Shown in pieces: positions 48,997 through 57,866 of a DNA stretch of 64,000 nt. The stretch lies in the NCBI RefSeq assembly GCF_030653755.1, contig NZ_JAURYU010000045.1:248001-312000 (forward strand). Direction: 5' to 3'. The notes below the pieces were generated by a model. It was given only the letters and a program-made list of their open reading frames with translations, did no database searches and was not told the DNA's origin. Source of the DNA: Methylotenera sp. (GTDB lineage Bacteria; Pseudomonadota; Gammaproteobacteria; Burkholderiales; Methylophilaceae). Within the stretch, counting starts at the first letter, position 1, and the number at the start of each line of letters is the position of its first letter. The position numbers and the translations under genes were made by a program.

Positions 48997-49848
48997 TTAT
49001 TCAGATTGTTGTTTTAACTGTAGTGCAAAATCGTATAAAACGTTCTTTTTTTCATGGGTGATTTCTGTTGCCAATTTAACAGCCTGCTTGAGTGGCAACT
49101 CCGCCAATAACAACTTTAATACGCGGACAGTCTCTTCAGGCATTTCTTCTGCATCTTTAATGGCGGCAGCTTCTACTAGCAACACAAATTCTCCGCGTTG
49201 CTGATTAGTATCAGCCTCTAACCAAGCCACCGCATCTGAAAGGTTGCAACTGTAAATCGTTTCAAAAGTTTTGGTCAACTCACGCGCAAAAGTAATGCGG
49301 CGTTCACCACCCAACACTGCGCACATATCAGCGATGCTATCTACAATACGATGTGGCGCTTCATAAATAACCAAAGTCACAGTTTGTATTTTTAGCGTTT
49401 CCAACACTTTACGCCGTGCAGCACCGCTTGCGGGCAAAAAGCCGTGGAATAAAAAACCATTTTGCACAATACCACTGGCTGACAAGGCTGTAATTACAGC
49501 ACTCACGCCTGGCACTGGCACCACTCTCACGCCAGCCTTACGCACCAGATCAACCACCACAGCCCCTGGGTCACTAATCCCTGGGGTACCTGCATCGGTC
49601 ACAAGCGCGATACTTTCGCCCGCATTAAGTAGGGACAACAACTTTTCCGCTGACTGATGCTCATTATGCTCATGCACAGCAATTAGTTTTTTGCTAATAC
49701 CAAAATGACTTAACAAGCCAGATGTATGGCGCGTGTCTTCCGCGGCAATCGCATCGACTGCTTTAAGTGTATCCAACGCCCGCAAGGTAATATCTTGCAG
49801 ATTTCCAATTGGCGTTGCGACAACATATAATATGCCTATAGGATACAA
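48997..49848 (-). CDS. rsmI: 16S rRNA (cytidine(1402)-2'-O)-methyltransferase
   Basis: 2'-O-methylates C1402 of 16S rRNA. The tetrapyrrole-methylase-type fold shows [19 protein letters not shown] (7-25), [12 protein letters not shown] (about 35-46), [16 protein letters not shown] (about 80-95) and [16 protein letters not shown]. At 283 aa it is standard. The only useful start is TTG at 49848, just before the conserved core; a stop lies two codons upstream. No Shine-Dalgarno is seen, and the start codon is only 6 bp from the divergent lpoA-like ATG. Confidence 0.94.
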   Translation of the reverse strand: MYPIGILYVVATPIGNLQDITLRALDTLKAVDAIAAEDTRHTSGLLSHFGISKKLIAVHEHNEHQSAEKLLSLLNAGESIALVTDAGTPGISDPGAVVVDLVRKAGVRVVPVPGVSAVITALSASGIVQNGFLFHGFLPASGAARRKVLETLKIQTVTLVIYEAPHRIVDSIADMCAVLGGERRITFARELTKTFETIYSCNLSDAVAWLEADTNQQRGEFVLLVEAAAIKDAEEMPEETVRVLKLLLAELPLKQAVKLATEITHEKKNVLYDFALQLKQQSE

Positions 49849-49854
49849 AATTTA

Positions 49855-51483
49855 ATGACCAATAATTTAATAAACATCATTTTAGCAACATGCCTGCTTT
49901 TTAGCAGTTTAAATTTAGCCGCAGGGCAAATCAGCACATCCAGCCATAAAGCTGAAGCACAGTTTTTAGCTGGCGAAGCCTGCCTTAAGCAAGCCAATAC
50001 GGCATGCGCAATGGTAGCTTTAGCAAAAATACCTAGTAGCTCGCCTTACGCTAAGCTATTACAAGGTGAAATTGCTTTTCACAACCAAGCACTAGATCAA
50101 GCGCTACAGCTATTATTACCACTGCAATCTGAAACACAATTCACTACAGAAGCAAAAACGAGTTTGCACCAATACTTGGCAAATGCATTTGCACAACTAC
50201 AAGATACAGAACAAACCTTAGTACATTTATTACAGGTTGATATCGCCCTATCTAAAACACAAGCCTCACAGCAAACAAACGCGACGGCCTTAAACCATGC
50301 AAAAATATGGGACCTACTGAACAAGCTCAATCAAAACGAGCTACTGGCTATTCGTGGGAACAACACCGACGACCACTTTCAAGGCTGGGTTGATCTAGCC
50401 TTAGCCGCAAAACATCAAGACCTGAACAACAGCCTAAAAACTTGGAAAATCAGCTATCAAGACCATCCAGCAGTAGCATTTTCTAGCACTTTACAAACAC
50501 ATAACGCAGCGCAAACGCTCAAGCTGCAATCAGACAATGTTATTGCGATTACTTACAAAACAGCGTCGGATGCAAATAGCGCCAGAGCAGAAGCATTTAA
50601 ACTCGGACTGCAAACCGCACTTTCACATCACGGACTGAACAACCCTATTTATATCAGCGCATCCACAAATGATAAGCCAGACAATCACGAGCAAAACTTA
50701 TCAGTCACAGAAACAGAAGCAGAGTCACCGTTAGTGAATCCTTACCTCATCGCGCTACAGTTTGACCAAAATACTGATGAAGCTGAGTCCATTAGACATC
50801 AATCAACCATCCACCAAACGTTAACCCTAGGTTTTGACTTAAATGATGAAGCCGAGAAAATTGTAAAATTTGCCTCTAATAACGTCATTAGCCGTGTTGC
50901 GATTCTTACCACAGAGGACGAAAGCTCAGTAGCGCTACTTAATCACTTTAGCGCTGCATGGCAAAAAGCATTTAACTTAAACGAAGACCACAACACCCTC
51001 AATATCATCACATTGCCACAACACATCTCGGCCAGCGACCCAAGCTTGCTCGATATTCAAACAAAAATCAGTACCAATCCACACGACATGGTACTTTTAG
51101 CACTGTCTGCTACTGATGCACGTACCATCAAACCATACATGAATGCTGGCACACCCACTGTCGCATTCTCCAACCTACATGAAATATCTCCTGATCATCA
51201 GTTAAATACAGTACGCTTTGTAGAGATTCCTTTTTTATTACCATCAAATGTAGAACTCTCCGCACACCAAAATGCAGCAACGCAACTGAAATCAAACGAT
51301 CTATTGCGCTGGTATGCATTAGGCGTGGACGCTTTACCCATACTCATTGCCACGCAACAATCTAACGAAAAAGAAGTAATCATTAATGGACTAACTGGGA
51401 AAATCAGCGTTAGCCGTGGCATGATGACACGCGAGCTATCCATGGCAAGGTTTACTTATGAAGGCATTACCAATGAGCAGTAA
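49855..51483 (+). CDS. Penicillin-binding protein activator, LpoA-like
   Basis: A 542-aa exported protein resembling LpoA, which activates PBP1A from the outer membrane. The first 25 residues look like a signal sequence (NIILATCLLFSSLNLAAGQ); the N-terminal half is helical and TPR-like, and the C-terminal half has a periplasmic-binding-protein-like (LppC) fold, with NVISRVAILTTED, MVLLALSATDARTIKPYM and LRWYALGVDALPI. The place next to rsmI and before yraN is the classic context. The expected lipobox is not clear: LATC occurs only 12 residues from the start without basic residues before it. Confidence 0.82.
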   Translation: MTNNLINIILATCLLFSSLNLAAGQISTSSHKAEAQFLAGEACLKQANTACAMVALAKIPSSSPYAKLLQGEIAFHNQALDQALQLLLPLQSETQFTTEAKTSLHQYLANAFAQLQDTEQTLVHLLQVDIALSKTQASQQTNATALNHAKIWDLLNKLNQNELLAIRGNNTDDHFQGWVDLALAAKHQDLNNSLKTWKISYQDHPAVAFSSTLQTHNAAQTLKLQSDNVIAITYKTASDANSARAEAFKLGLQTALSHHGLNNPIYISASTNDKPDNHEQNLSVTETEAESPLVNPYLIALQFDQNTDEAESIRHQSTIHQTLTLGFDLNDEAEKIVKFASNNVISRVAILTTEDESSVALLNHFSAAWQKAFNLNEDHNTLNIITLPQHISASDPSLLDIQTKISTNPHDMVLLALSATDARTIKPYMNAGTPTVAFSNLHEISPDHQLNTVRFVEIPFLLPSNVELSAHQNAATQLKSNDLLRWYALGVDALPILIATQQSNEKEVIINGLTGKISVSRGMMTRELSMARFTYEGITNEQ

Positions 51484-51493
51484 AATAAAATGA

Positions 51494-51853
51494 ATGACTG
51501 AAAAATCACAAGCCAAACATCTAACCGAAGGTCAGGCAGCAGAAAAGATTGCTGCAACTTTTCTGCAAAAAAGTGGCCTTAGATTACTAGAGAAGAACTA
51601 TCGCTGCGTGCATGGTGAAATTGACCTTATCATGCGTGACGGAAAAACACTCGTCTTTGTTGAGGTGCGCTTACGAAGCAATTCTAAATTTGGGGGTGCT
51701 GGAATGAGCATCACACCCAGCAAACAACAAAAACTTACGCGTACTGCCGAGCTTTATTTGCAGACTAATGGCGACAGCGCGTGTCGCTTTGATGCAATTT
51801 TAATGCATGCACTCGACATAACCGCAGTAGAATGGATAAGAGATGCCTTCTAA
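51494..51853 (+). CDS. yraN: YraN-family protein (UPF0102), nuclease-like fold
   Basis: A 119-aa protein of the YraN/UPF0102 family, which has a restriction-endonuclease-like fold. The segments GQAAEKIAATFLQKSGLRLLEKNYRC, GEIDLIMRDGKTLVFVEVRLR and FDAILM are the family signature; the E-x-D ... E-V-x-x pattern matches a nuclease metal site, with Arg in place of the usual final Lys (EVRLR). The cellular function is not settled. It starts 10 bases after the lpoA-like gene and is followed by dolP, forming the common rsmI-lpoA-yraN-dolP neighbourhood. Confidence 0.88.
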   Translation: MTEKSQAKHLTEGQAAEKIAATFLQKSGLRLLEKNYRCVHGEIDLIMRDGKTLVFVEVRLRSNSKFGGAGMSITPSKQQKLTRTAELYLQTNGDSACRFDAILMHALDITAVEWIRDAF

Positions 51854-51920
51854 ACTACAGTAATGTTTTACTTAAGCTTATGCCCCAATTAAACCACCCA
51901 CCCATCAAAGGACGTTAATT

Positions 51921-52490
51921 ATGAAACTACCCATTAAACTATTTGCCGCTTTAGCACTCGCCTCACAAATCAGCGCTTGCGTACCTCTTGTAGTAGGCGG
52001 TGCAGCAGCAACTGGCGTCATGGCAGCGGACAGACGTACATCGGGCGTATATGTTGAAGATCAAAACATCGAACTAAAAACGATTAAAAAAATTCACGAC
52101 ACTCTTGGTGAGGATGCACACGTCAATGTCACTAGCTTTAAAGGCAATGTGCTATTAACAGGTGAAGTGCCTAATGAAAATGCAAAAACTCAGGCTGGCA
52201 ATATCATTCTAGCGACAGAAAGCGTGCGCAGCCTAACTAACGAGTTGGCAATCGGCCCTAAAACATCATTGAGCTCTCGTGCTAATGATTCTTTTCTCAC
52301 TTCAAAAATTAAAACACAATTTGTGACAGAAAATCGCTTTAGTGCCAATTACGTTAAAGTTGTGACTGAAAACAGTATCGTCTACTTATTAGGTTACGTT
52401 ACACAAAAAGAAGCTGATGCTGCTGTAGAAATCGCGCGTAATGTCAGCGGCGTAACTACTGTAGTCAAAGTTTTTGAATACATACCTTAA
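51921..52490 (+). CDS. BON-domain outer-membrane lipoprotein, DolP/YraP-like
   Basis: A 189-aa lipoprotein with a signal peptide and lipobox QISAC (Cys20). Two BON domains follow: about 53-120 (HVNVTSFKGNVLLTGEVPNE) and about 128-189 (VKVVTENSIVYLLGYVTQKEADAAVEIARNVSGV in two parts). It matches DolP, which supports outer-membrane integrity and binds anionic lipid at division sites. The order after yraN agrees. A good-looking terminator lies 84 bases downstream. Confidence 0.87.
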   Translation: MKLPIKLFAALALASQISACVPLVVGGAAATGVMAADRRTSGVYVEDQNIELKTIKKIHDTLGEDAHVNVTSFKGNVLLTGEVPNENAKTQAGNIILATESVRSLTNELAIGPKTSLSSRANDSFLTSKIKTQFVTENRFSANYVKVVTENSIVYLLGYVTQKEADAAVEIARNVSGVTTVVKVFEYIP

Positions 52491-52792
52491 CTAAACGTAA
52501 GAAACTTGGCATAAGGAAATTTGGCGATAGCTTAAGTGCACTCACAGTCAGTTAAGCGTAATTACTAACATATCAACCTCGCTGCTAACTTTAATTAGTG
52601 GTGAGGTTGTTTAGTGTGATATTTACTGGCAACAGTAATGATTAAAGACCACTCAAACTAAGATCAAAACATCTCAATAGTTTCAAAAGCTTTTAAAACA
52701 AGCTATGTTTTCATCATGGCTGGCAATGATATAATGCAACAAATCTTTAAGCTGCTAAAATAAAAGTAGCGCAATTACCGGTAAATTATTAA
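52491..52792 (+). other. 302-bp gap between dolP-like gene and DUF3579 gene
   Basis: No supported gene. It contains the strong hairpin at 52574-52609, taken as the dolP terminator, then an AT-rich stretch that presumably holds the promoter of the DUF3579 gene. A ribosome binding site for that gene is not obvious. Confidence 0.6.
52574..52613 (+). terminator. Intrinsic terminator after dolP-like gene
   Basis: CAACCTC ... GAGGTTG arms continue inward, with G-U pairs allowed, to CTAA ... TTAG, giving a stem of about 15 bp with a 6-base loop (CTTTAA), followed by TTTAG. The G-U pairs fit the plus-strand RNA. Confidence 0.65.
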
Positions 52793-53110
52793 ATGACTAC
52801 AGAACACACCAATGCTCAAGAGCCACAAGAGATTATCATTGAAGGTAACACTCGTGCAGGCAAACCTTTCCGCCCTAGCGACTGGGTGGATCGTATGTGT
52901 AGCACCTACGCTACATTTGGTGAAAATCGCAAGCTAAAATACTCACCATACTTAAAACCACGTGTGGTAAATGGTGTACGTTGCTTAGCGGTGGATTTAA
53001 AATTAAAAGTCGTCAATCCAGAGGGTTACGCGCAGTTAATGCATTTTGCTGACGAAAATCAACTAAATGTACTCGATAGCAATGGCAATAGCATCCCTGT
53101 GCCACACTAG
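52793..53110 (+). CDS. DUF3579 domain protein
   Basis: A 105-aa cytoplasmic protein with the DUF3579 pattern IIIEGNTRAGKPFRPSDWVDRMCSTYATFGENRKLKYSPYLKPR (in overlapping parts). This family is conserved in betaproteobacteria and has no known function. The charged, compact sequence has no signal peptide or membrane helix. It is flanked by a 302-bp gap and a converging TlpA-like gene, so it is probably a single-gene transcript. Confidence 0.8.
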   Translation: MTTEHTNAQEPQEIIIEGNTRAGKPFRPSDWVDRMCSTYATFGENRKLKYSPYLKPRVVNGVRCLAVDLKLKVVNPEGYAQLMHFADENQLNVLDSNGNSIPVPH

Positions 53111-53188
53111 CTAAAGATTACTAAACACAGAGCCTTATGCGCAGTGAGAATAACTACGCATAAATTACGCAAGGCAAGCCAGCAAACC

Positions 53189-53665
53189 TTAGTGTGTGCT
53201 GGCAGACTTTATTAAACTTTCCACATATTGCTTAGTCACTACACCGCGCTTTATTTTCACTAACTTACCCTTAGGGTTGTAAATAAAAGTCGTTGGCATC
53301 ACATCCGCTGCGCCGATCTGCTCAATCACACTATCGTCACCCAGCACAATGGGATAAGACATCAGCATGTCGTCCACATAATCCTTAACCTCATTCACAT
53401 CTTTATAATCAAACACCACACCCAACACAACAAGATCTTTTTGTTGATGCTGATCATACAAATTAACTAAATCAGGCACTTCCTCTAAACATGGAGGACA
53501 CCAAGTCGCCCAATAGTTTACTAACACCCATTTCCCTTTATACTGAGTAAGCTGATGCTGAATGCCTGCCATGTCCTTAAGTAGGAAGTTTGGCTTCATC
53601 AGCACATCAGCATTCGATAAGCCGCTAAAGACAAGCACCAGCAACACGAATAAAAACTTATTCAT
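53189..53665 (-). CDS. TlpA-like periplasmic thioredoxin
   Basis: A 158-aa exported protein with thioredoxin fold. The signal peptide MNKFLFVLLVLVFSGLSNA is followed by KDMAGIQHQLTQYKGKWVLVNYWATWCPPCLEEV, with the CPPC redox motif, and the cis-Pro region VMPTTFIYNPKG. Such proteins reduce disulfides in the periplasm, for example for cytochrome c assembly or metal sites. I place the start at ATG 53665; the frame extends to a TTG at 53716 without improving the signal peptide. No partner redox gene is adjacent. Confidence 0.85.
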   Translation of the reverse strand: MNKFLFVLLVLVFSGLSNADVLMKPNFLLKDMAGIQHQLTQYKGKWVLVNYWATWCPPCLEEVPDLVNLYDQHQQKDLVVLGVVFDYKDVNEVKDYVDDMLMSYPIVLGDDSVIEQIGAADVMPTTFIYNPKGKLVKIKRGVVTKQYVESLIKSASTH

Positions 53666-53833
53666 AAATCCACCATAAAAACAGCAACATACTAAATTAG
53701 TAACTAATAACCACAAGCTAGCAAAAACAATTTTTTAGATGTATGCTTACTTTAAGTATTGTTTATACTAATTTACAGATAAGCAATATCATACAATCAT
53801 CCACACACATAATATTGATTGCAAAAGAATAAT

Positions 53834-55417
53834 ATGGCATTAAACCTCAACATTCCAACTTTTCTCGAGCATCCAACATTTATTGCTGAAACACGTCCAC
53901 AAAAAATATATCAGTTATTACAAGAGCTTAATACAGAAGATCAATTTGATATAGCCATCCACTTACACAATGAGTTGGAAACGCTTAATCGTCAAAAAGT
54001 TTCTCCAAACCAAAGAATACAAGCACTAGACTGCTACCGCTCACTCATTATCAATACAACAAATGCACTTGCTACAAACTACACCAACTCAACCCTACCT
54101 TTAGAAGACAAAGCAAAGTCTGCGGCACTTGCTTGTGGAGCATTGTGGCTAGAACTTGGTTATGGTTACAAACTTATATTAATTGACCTACAGAACCAAC
54201 TCATCAAATTAGGCACAGATAAAAGCTCGGCACTTGCCATTCAGCGCGCTATGCACGCCATATCACAATATGCATTAGTTCACTACCAAACTTATCAGTC
54301 GCCACCTAACCATATTTGGAGTGATTTACATCAACTTTACTTTTGCGCGGCAAAACTTGGCGTTATACATACAATCATTCAAAACGATCTCTCACAGATA
54401 CAAACTAAAAACTACGCATATTTACTTACTTCAATAGAAGACACATACAAGCACACGCTACTCATGAGCTTGGCACAACCTCATCACTTAATACAACAAG
54501 ACATCAGTGTAATTACAAACTACTTAGCACACCATGTTAGCGCTGCAAGAATCACAGCTATTGAGCCTTTGGAAAACAGCTCAGGTGCGTTTATTATTAA
54601 TTTAATATCAGACGCACCTCCAACACCCTACAACAAACAAAAAGCCGCACCTGATCCAGACTCTGAACTTCTGTTACACACCATAGACCTCATTCGCGAC
54701 ATCCATGAAGACCTTAACAAACTTCAAAATCGCACCATCCCTGCAAATGGAAGCATTAGTCCAGATGCAAACCCCAATGACTACATAGAACTACTTGCAT
54801 ACCTCATTACAAACTGGGGGATATCACCTAAACGTTTTTTTAATCGTTCAGCCAAAAATGGTGACATTGATATCGTTGCAGGTATTGATGATATTCACAA
54901 CATCATTAATACAACACAGGTTGTTACTACCATTAGTAATTCACAGCCTAATGTGTCTAACTCACTACCTTCGCGCTGGAAAATATTAAACATCAGTGCG
55001 ACGGGCATATCAATTAGACGCTATCACACCGCTGAGAAAAACATTAAAGTAGGCGGTTTGATTGCCCTAAGGGGCAAGAATGAGTCGCAGTGGTCTATAG
55101 GATTTATAAGGTGGGCTAACTGTGGCACTAGAGATCGTCTGGATATCGGGGTTCAATTGATATCACCATACGCAGATACTGCAACCGCACAGACTTTTCA
55201 GCACGGCTCTAACAGCAACATTCTAGTAATGCCAGAAATGACAGCCGTGAAACAGGCAGCAACAATCATTGCGCCAAGAGGGACTTATATCAATGGCCGC
55301 CAACTTGCATTTACATGTAATCAAAAAACTGAACAAGTTGTACTTAATAAGCTAATAGAAAGAACTCATGACGTTGAGCGCATACAATTCGACATCATCA
55401 ATATGAATGCAGGCTAA
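53834..55417 (+). CDS. PilZ-like domain protein with long N-terminal helical region
   Basis: A cytoplasmic protein of about 527 aa. Residues 1 to about 370 are mainly alpha-helical and unassigned. The C-terminal part from about 370 contains WKILNISATGISIRRY and GGLIALRG ... WSIGFIRWA, then DIGVQLISP, a PilZ-like beta-barrel pattern. The usual c-di-GMP-binding RxxxR and D/NxSxxG motifs are only partly seen (N-I-S-A-T-G is good, the preceding arginines less clear). Start chosen at ATG 53834; TTG 53819 would add five residues. It stands alone between the TlpA-like gene and trxA. It may be a c-di-GMP effector or a degenerate one. Confidence 0.6.
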   Translation: MALNLNIPTFLEHPTFIAETRPQKIYQLLQELNTEDQFDIAIHLHNELETLNRQKVSPNQRIQALDCYRSLIINTTNALATNYTNSTLPLEDKAKSAALACGALWLELGYGYKLILIDLQNQLIKLGTDKSSALAIQRAMHAISQYALVHYQTYQSPPNHIWSDLHQLYFCAAKLGVIHTIIQNDLSQIQTKNYAYLLTSIEDTYKHTLLMSLAQPHHLIQQDISVITNYLAHHVSAARITAIEPLENSSGAFIINLISDAPPTPYNKQKAAPDPDSELLLHTIDLIRDIHEDLNKLQNRTIPANGSISPDANPNDYIELLAYLITNWGISPKRFFNRSAKNGDIDIVAGIDDIHNIINTTQVVTTISNSQPNVSNSLPSRWKILNISATGISIRRYHTAEKNIKVGGLIALRGKNESQWSIGFIRWANCGTRDRLDIGVQLISPYADTATAQTFQHGSNSNILVMPEMTAVKQAATIIAPRGTYINGRQLAFTCNQKTEQVVLNKLIERTHDVERIQFDIINMNAG

Positions 55418-55621
55418 CTATCAGAATCCATTCAATGATAGAAATAATTGATTGTGCTAAATTAGTTATCATTCAAATCCTATTCTAACGCTTACTGCAT
55501 CAAGCATATTGTAAAATTTAAATCTTATTGGGCACAATTTAGACTTCACTAAACCATTTTTTTTCGTTACGATACACATTTTCAAGTATTATTAGTAATA
55601 TTCAATTTAAAGGTTTTTTCT

Positions 55622-55948
55622 ATGAGCGAACACATCACACACCTTAGCGATGCAAGTTTTGAACAAGATGTTCTACAATCGCCAATTCCAGTTCTTGTAG
55701 ACTACTGGGCAGAGTGGTGTGGCCCATGCAAAATGATTGCACCAATTTTGGATGAAATTTCAAAAGAATATGCTGGCCGCATCAAAGTAGCAAAACTAAA
55801 TATTGATGACAACCAACAAACACCACCTAAATATGGTATTCGTGGCATTCCTACTCTCATGTTATTTAAAAATGGTAACGTAGAAGCAACAAAAGTTGGG
55901 GCACTATCTAAATCACAACTGACAGCTTTTATTGACAGCAACATCTAA
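55622..55948 (+). CDS. trxA: Thioredoxin
   Basis: A 108-aa cytoplasmic thioredoxin with the active-site WCGPCKM (Cys33 and Cys36 approximately), cis-Pro in [14 protein letters not shown], and the buried Asp in VDYWAEW. It donates electrons to ribonucleotide reductase, methionine sulfoxide reductases and others. Length and sequence match E. coli TrxA. It precedes rho by about 155 bases, the common trxA-rho order in proteobacteria. Confidence 0.97.
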   Translation: MSEHITHLSDASFEQDVLQSPIPVLVDYWAEWCGPCKMIAPILDEISKEYAGRIKVAKLNIDDNQQTPPKYGIRGIPTLMLFKNGNVEATKVGALSKSQLTAFIDSNI

Positions 55949-55975
55949 ACACATTACGCTTAGCATAAATCAAGC

Positions 55976-56011
55976 GCTTGGTTTTAATACTTATAAGCTT
56001 TGAAACCAAGC
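55976..56011 (+). promoter_or_regulatory. Hairpin in trxA-rho leader followed by C-rich stretch
   Basis: GCTTGGTTT (55976-55984) pairs perfectly with AAACCAAGC (56003-56011). Immediately after lies CAACACCCCCTTCAGGCAAC, a C-rich, G-poor segment of the type Rho binds. No T-run follows, so this is not a simple terminator; Rho autoregulation in the leader is possible. Confidence 0.4.
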
Positions 56012-56103
56012 AACACCCCCTTCAGGCAACAAAACTTAGCCTCTGGCGTTTAATCTAAAGCCTTTAAATTATCACTACACACATCTTGTTTTAGCGAGAC
56101 CTC

Positions 56104-57363
56104 ATGCACTTATCAGACCTCAAACATCTACCCGTTACAGAATTAGTAGAAATGGCCATTGCCAACGAAATCGACAATGCCAGTCGCATGCGAAAACAAG
56201 ATTTAATTTTTGCCATTTTAAAAAATAAGGCAAAAAAAGGTGAAAGCATCTTTGGTGATGGCACTTTAGAAGTTTTACAAGACGGCTTTGGGTTTTTAAG
56301 ATCACCAGACACCTCTTATCTAGCAGGTCCTGATGATATTTACGTATCACCATCTCAGATACGTCGTTTTAATTTACACACTGGTGACAGTATCCAAGGT
56401 GAAATTCGAATTCCTAAAGATGGAGAGCGCTATTTTGCTTTGGTTAAAGTAGATATGGTAAACGGTGAAGCGCCTGAAAATACCAAGCACAAAATTCTAT
56501 TTGAAAACTTAACACCATTATTTCCCACAATTCCGCTTACGCTAGAACGAGACATCAAAGGCGCCGAAAATATTACCAGCCGCGTCATTGATATGATTGC
56601 GCCAATCGGTAGAGGCCAGCGTGGCTTGCTGGTTGCCAGCCCGAAAAGCGGCAAAACAGTCATGATGCAAAATATTGCGCATGCCATTACTGCAAACCAT
56701 CCTGATATAATTTTAATCGTCTTGCTAATTGACGAACGCCCTGAAGAAGTGACAGAAATGACACGTTCAGTTAAAGGTGAGGTTGTTGCTTCGACGTTTG
56801 ATGAACCTGCTACACGCCACGTACAAGTTGCTGAAATGGTGCTAGAAAAAGCTAAGCGGTTAGTCGAACACAAAAAAGACGTTGTCATTCTATTAGACTC
56901 GATTACCCGTTTAGCTCGCGCCTACAACACCGTCATTCCTTCTTCAGGCAAAGTTTTAACTGGTGGTGTAGATGCTAACGCATTGCAGCGCCCTAAAAGA
57001 TTTTTTGGTGCAGCCAGAAATGTTGAAGAAGGTGGCTCACTGACCATTATTGCGACAGCACTAGTTGATACCGGCTCACGCATGGATGATGTGATCTATG
57101 AAGAGTTTAAAGGTACCGGCAACATGGAGATTCATCTTGATCGCCGTATGGCTGAAAAACGCCAATACCCTGCTATCAATGTGAATAAGTCAGGTACACG
57201 TCGCGAAGAACTATTGATTGAAAAAGACGTGCTTCAGAAAATCTGGGTATTGCGTAAACTTCTTTACCCGATGGATGACCTTGAAGCGATGGAGTTCTTG
57301 CTAGACAAAAACAAGTCAACTAAAAACAATGCAGATTTATTTTACAGTATGCGTAGAGGCTAA
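56104..57363 (+). CDS. rho: Transcription termination factor Rho
   Basis: The hexameric RNA helicase that ends Rho-dependent transcription. The N-terminal helical part and RNA-binding cold-shock domain ([19 protein letters not shown], about 49-67) precede the RecA-like ATPase with Walker [12 protein letters not shown] (about 179-189) and Walker [17 protein letters not shown] (about 260-275), the Q loop and the R loop ([14 protein letters not shown]). At 419 aa it equals E. coli Rho in length. A long leader precedes it. Confidence 0.98.
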   Translation: MHLSDLKHLPVTELVEMAIANEIDNASRMRKQDLIFAILKNKAKKGESIFGDGTLEVLQDGFGFLRSPDTSYLAGPDDIYVSPSQIRRFNLHTGDSIQGEIRIPKDGERYFALVKVDMVNGEAPENTKHKILFENLTPLFPTIPLTLERDIKGAENITSRVIDMIAPIGRGQRGLLVASPKSGKTVMMQNIAHAITANHPDIILIVLLIDERPEEVTEMTRSVKGEVVASTFDEPATRHVQVAEMVLEKAKRLVEHKKDVVILLDSITRLARAYNTVIPSSGKVLTGGVDANALQRPKRFFGAARNVEEGGSLTIIATALVDTGSRMDDVIYEEFKGTGNMEIHLDRRMAEKRQYPAINVNKSGTRREELLIEKDVLQKIWVLRKLLYPMDDLEAMEFLLDKNKSTKNNADLFYSMRRG

Positions 57364-57479
57364 CCTTACTACAAACAATTTTTCTTGAATAGCATCAGCA
57401 ATGTAAAAATAATACTGAGTTAACGCAAAAATTTGCAACATATGCCGTATCATTCGGCAATCAATAAGAGGCTATTATT

Positions 57480-57722
57480 ATGAAAGATGGAATTCATCCA
57501 GAATACCGTGAAGTTGTGTTTCAAGACATTGGTGCTGACTTTACTTTTTTAACTCGCTCTACTATCCATGCAAGAGACACTATTAAGTGGACTGATGGTA
57601 AAGAGTACCCATTGGTTAAAATTGAAGTTTCTTCAAAATCACACCCGTTCTACACAGGTAAACAAATGATTCTTGATACGGCTGGCCGTGTTGATAAATT
57701 CCGTAAAAAATACGGTATGTAA
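57480..57722 (+). CDS. rpmE2: Ribosomal protein L31 type B (zinc-free)
   Basis: An 80-aa 50S subunit protein. The N-terminus [16 protein letters not shown] and C-terminus [15 protein letters not shown] match type B L31. The CxxC zinc ribbon found in type A L31 is absent; in many bacteria this form replaces the zinc-containing one under zinc limitation. The ATG has a good Shine-Dalgarno (AAGAGG). It follows rho by 116 bases, and a strong terminator follows. Confidence 0.95.
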   Translation: MKDGIHPEYREVVFQDIGADFTFLTRSTIHARDTIKWTDGKEYPLVKIEVSSKSHPFYTGKQMILDTAGRVDKFRKKYGM

Positions 57723-57761
57723 TTTAATAGTTACGATCCTGCTTGCAGATTATCGTTCATC

Positions 57762-57791
57762 AAAAGGCAGCTTAGGCTGCCTTTTGTTTTA
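57762..57791 (+). terminator. Intrinsic terminator after rpmE2
   Basis: Perfect 10-bp stem AAAAGGCAGC / GCTGCCTTTT with loop TTAG, followed by GTTTTAG. It lies about 40 bases after the rpmE2 stop. A-run and T-run on both sides could let it work in both directions. Confidence 0.88.
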
Positions 57792-57866
57792 GTATGATGT
57801 TTATCCAATCCTCTTGCTCATATAAAATGAGCATACTTCAATGATGCAGATACCGAGCTAATCAAT

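Noticed and set aside
49888-49893. LATC in the LpoA-like protein as a lipobox
   Set aside because: The signal would be only about 12 residues with no positive charge before the hydrophobic core; recorded as an open question rather than a lipoprotein call.
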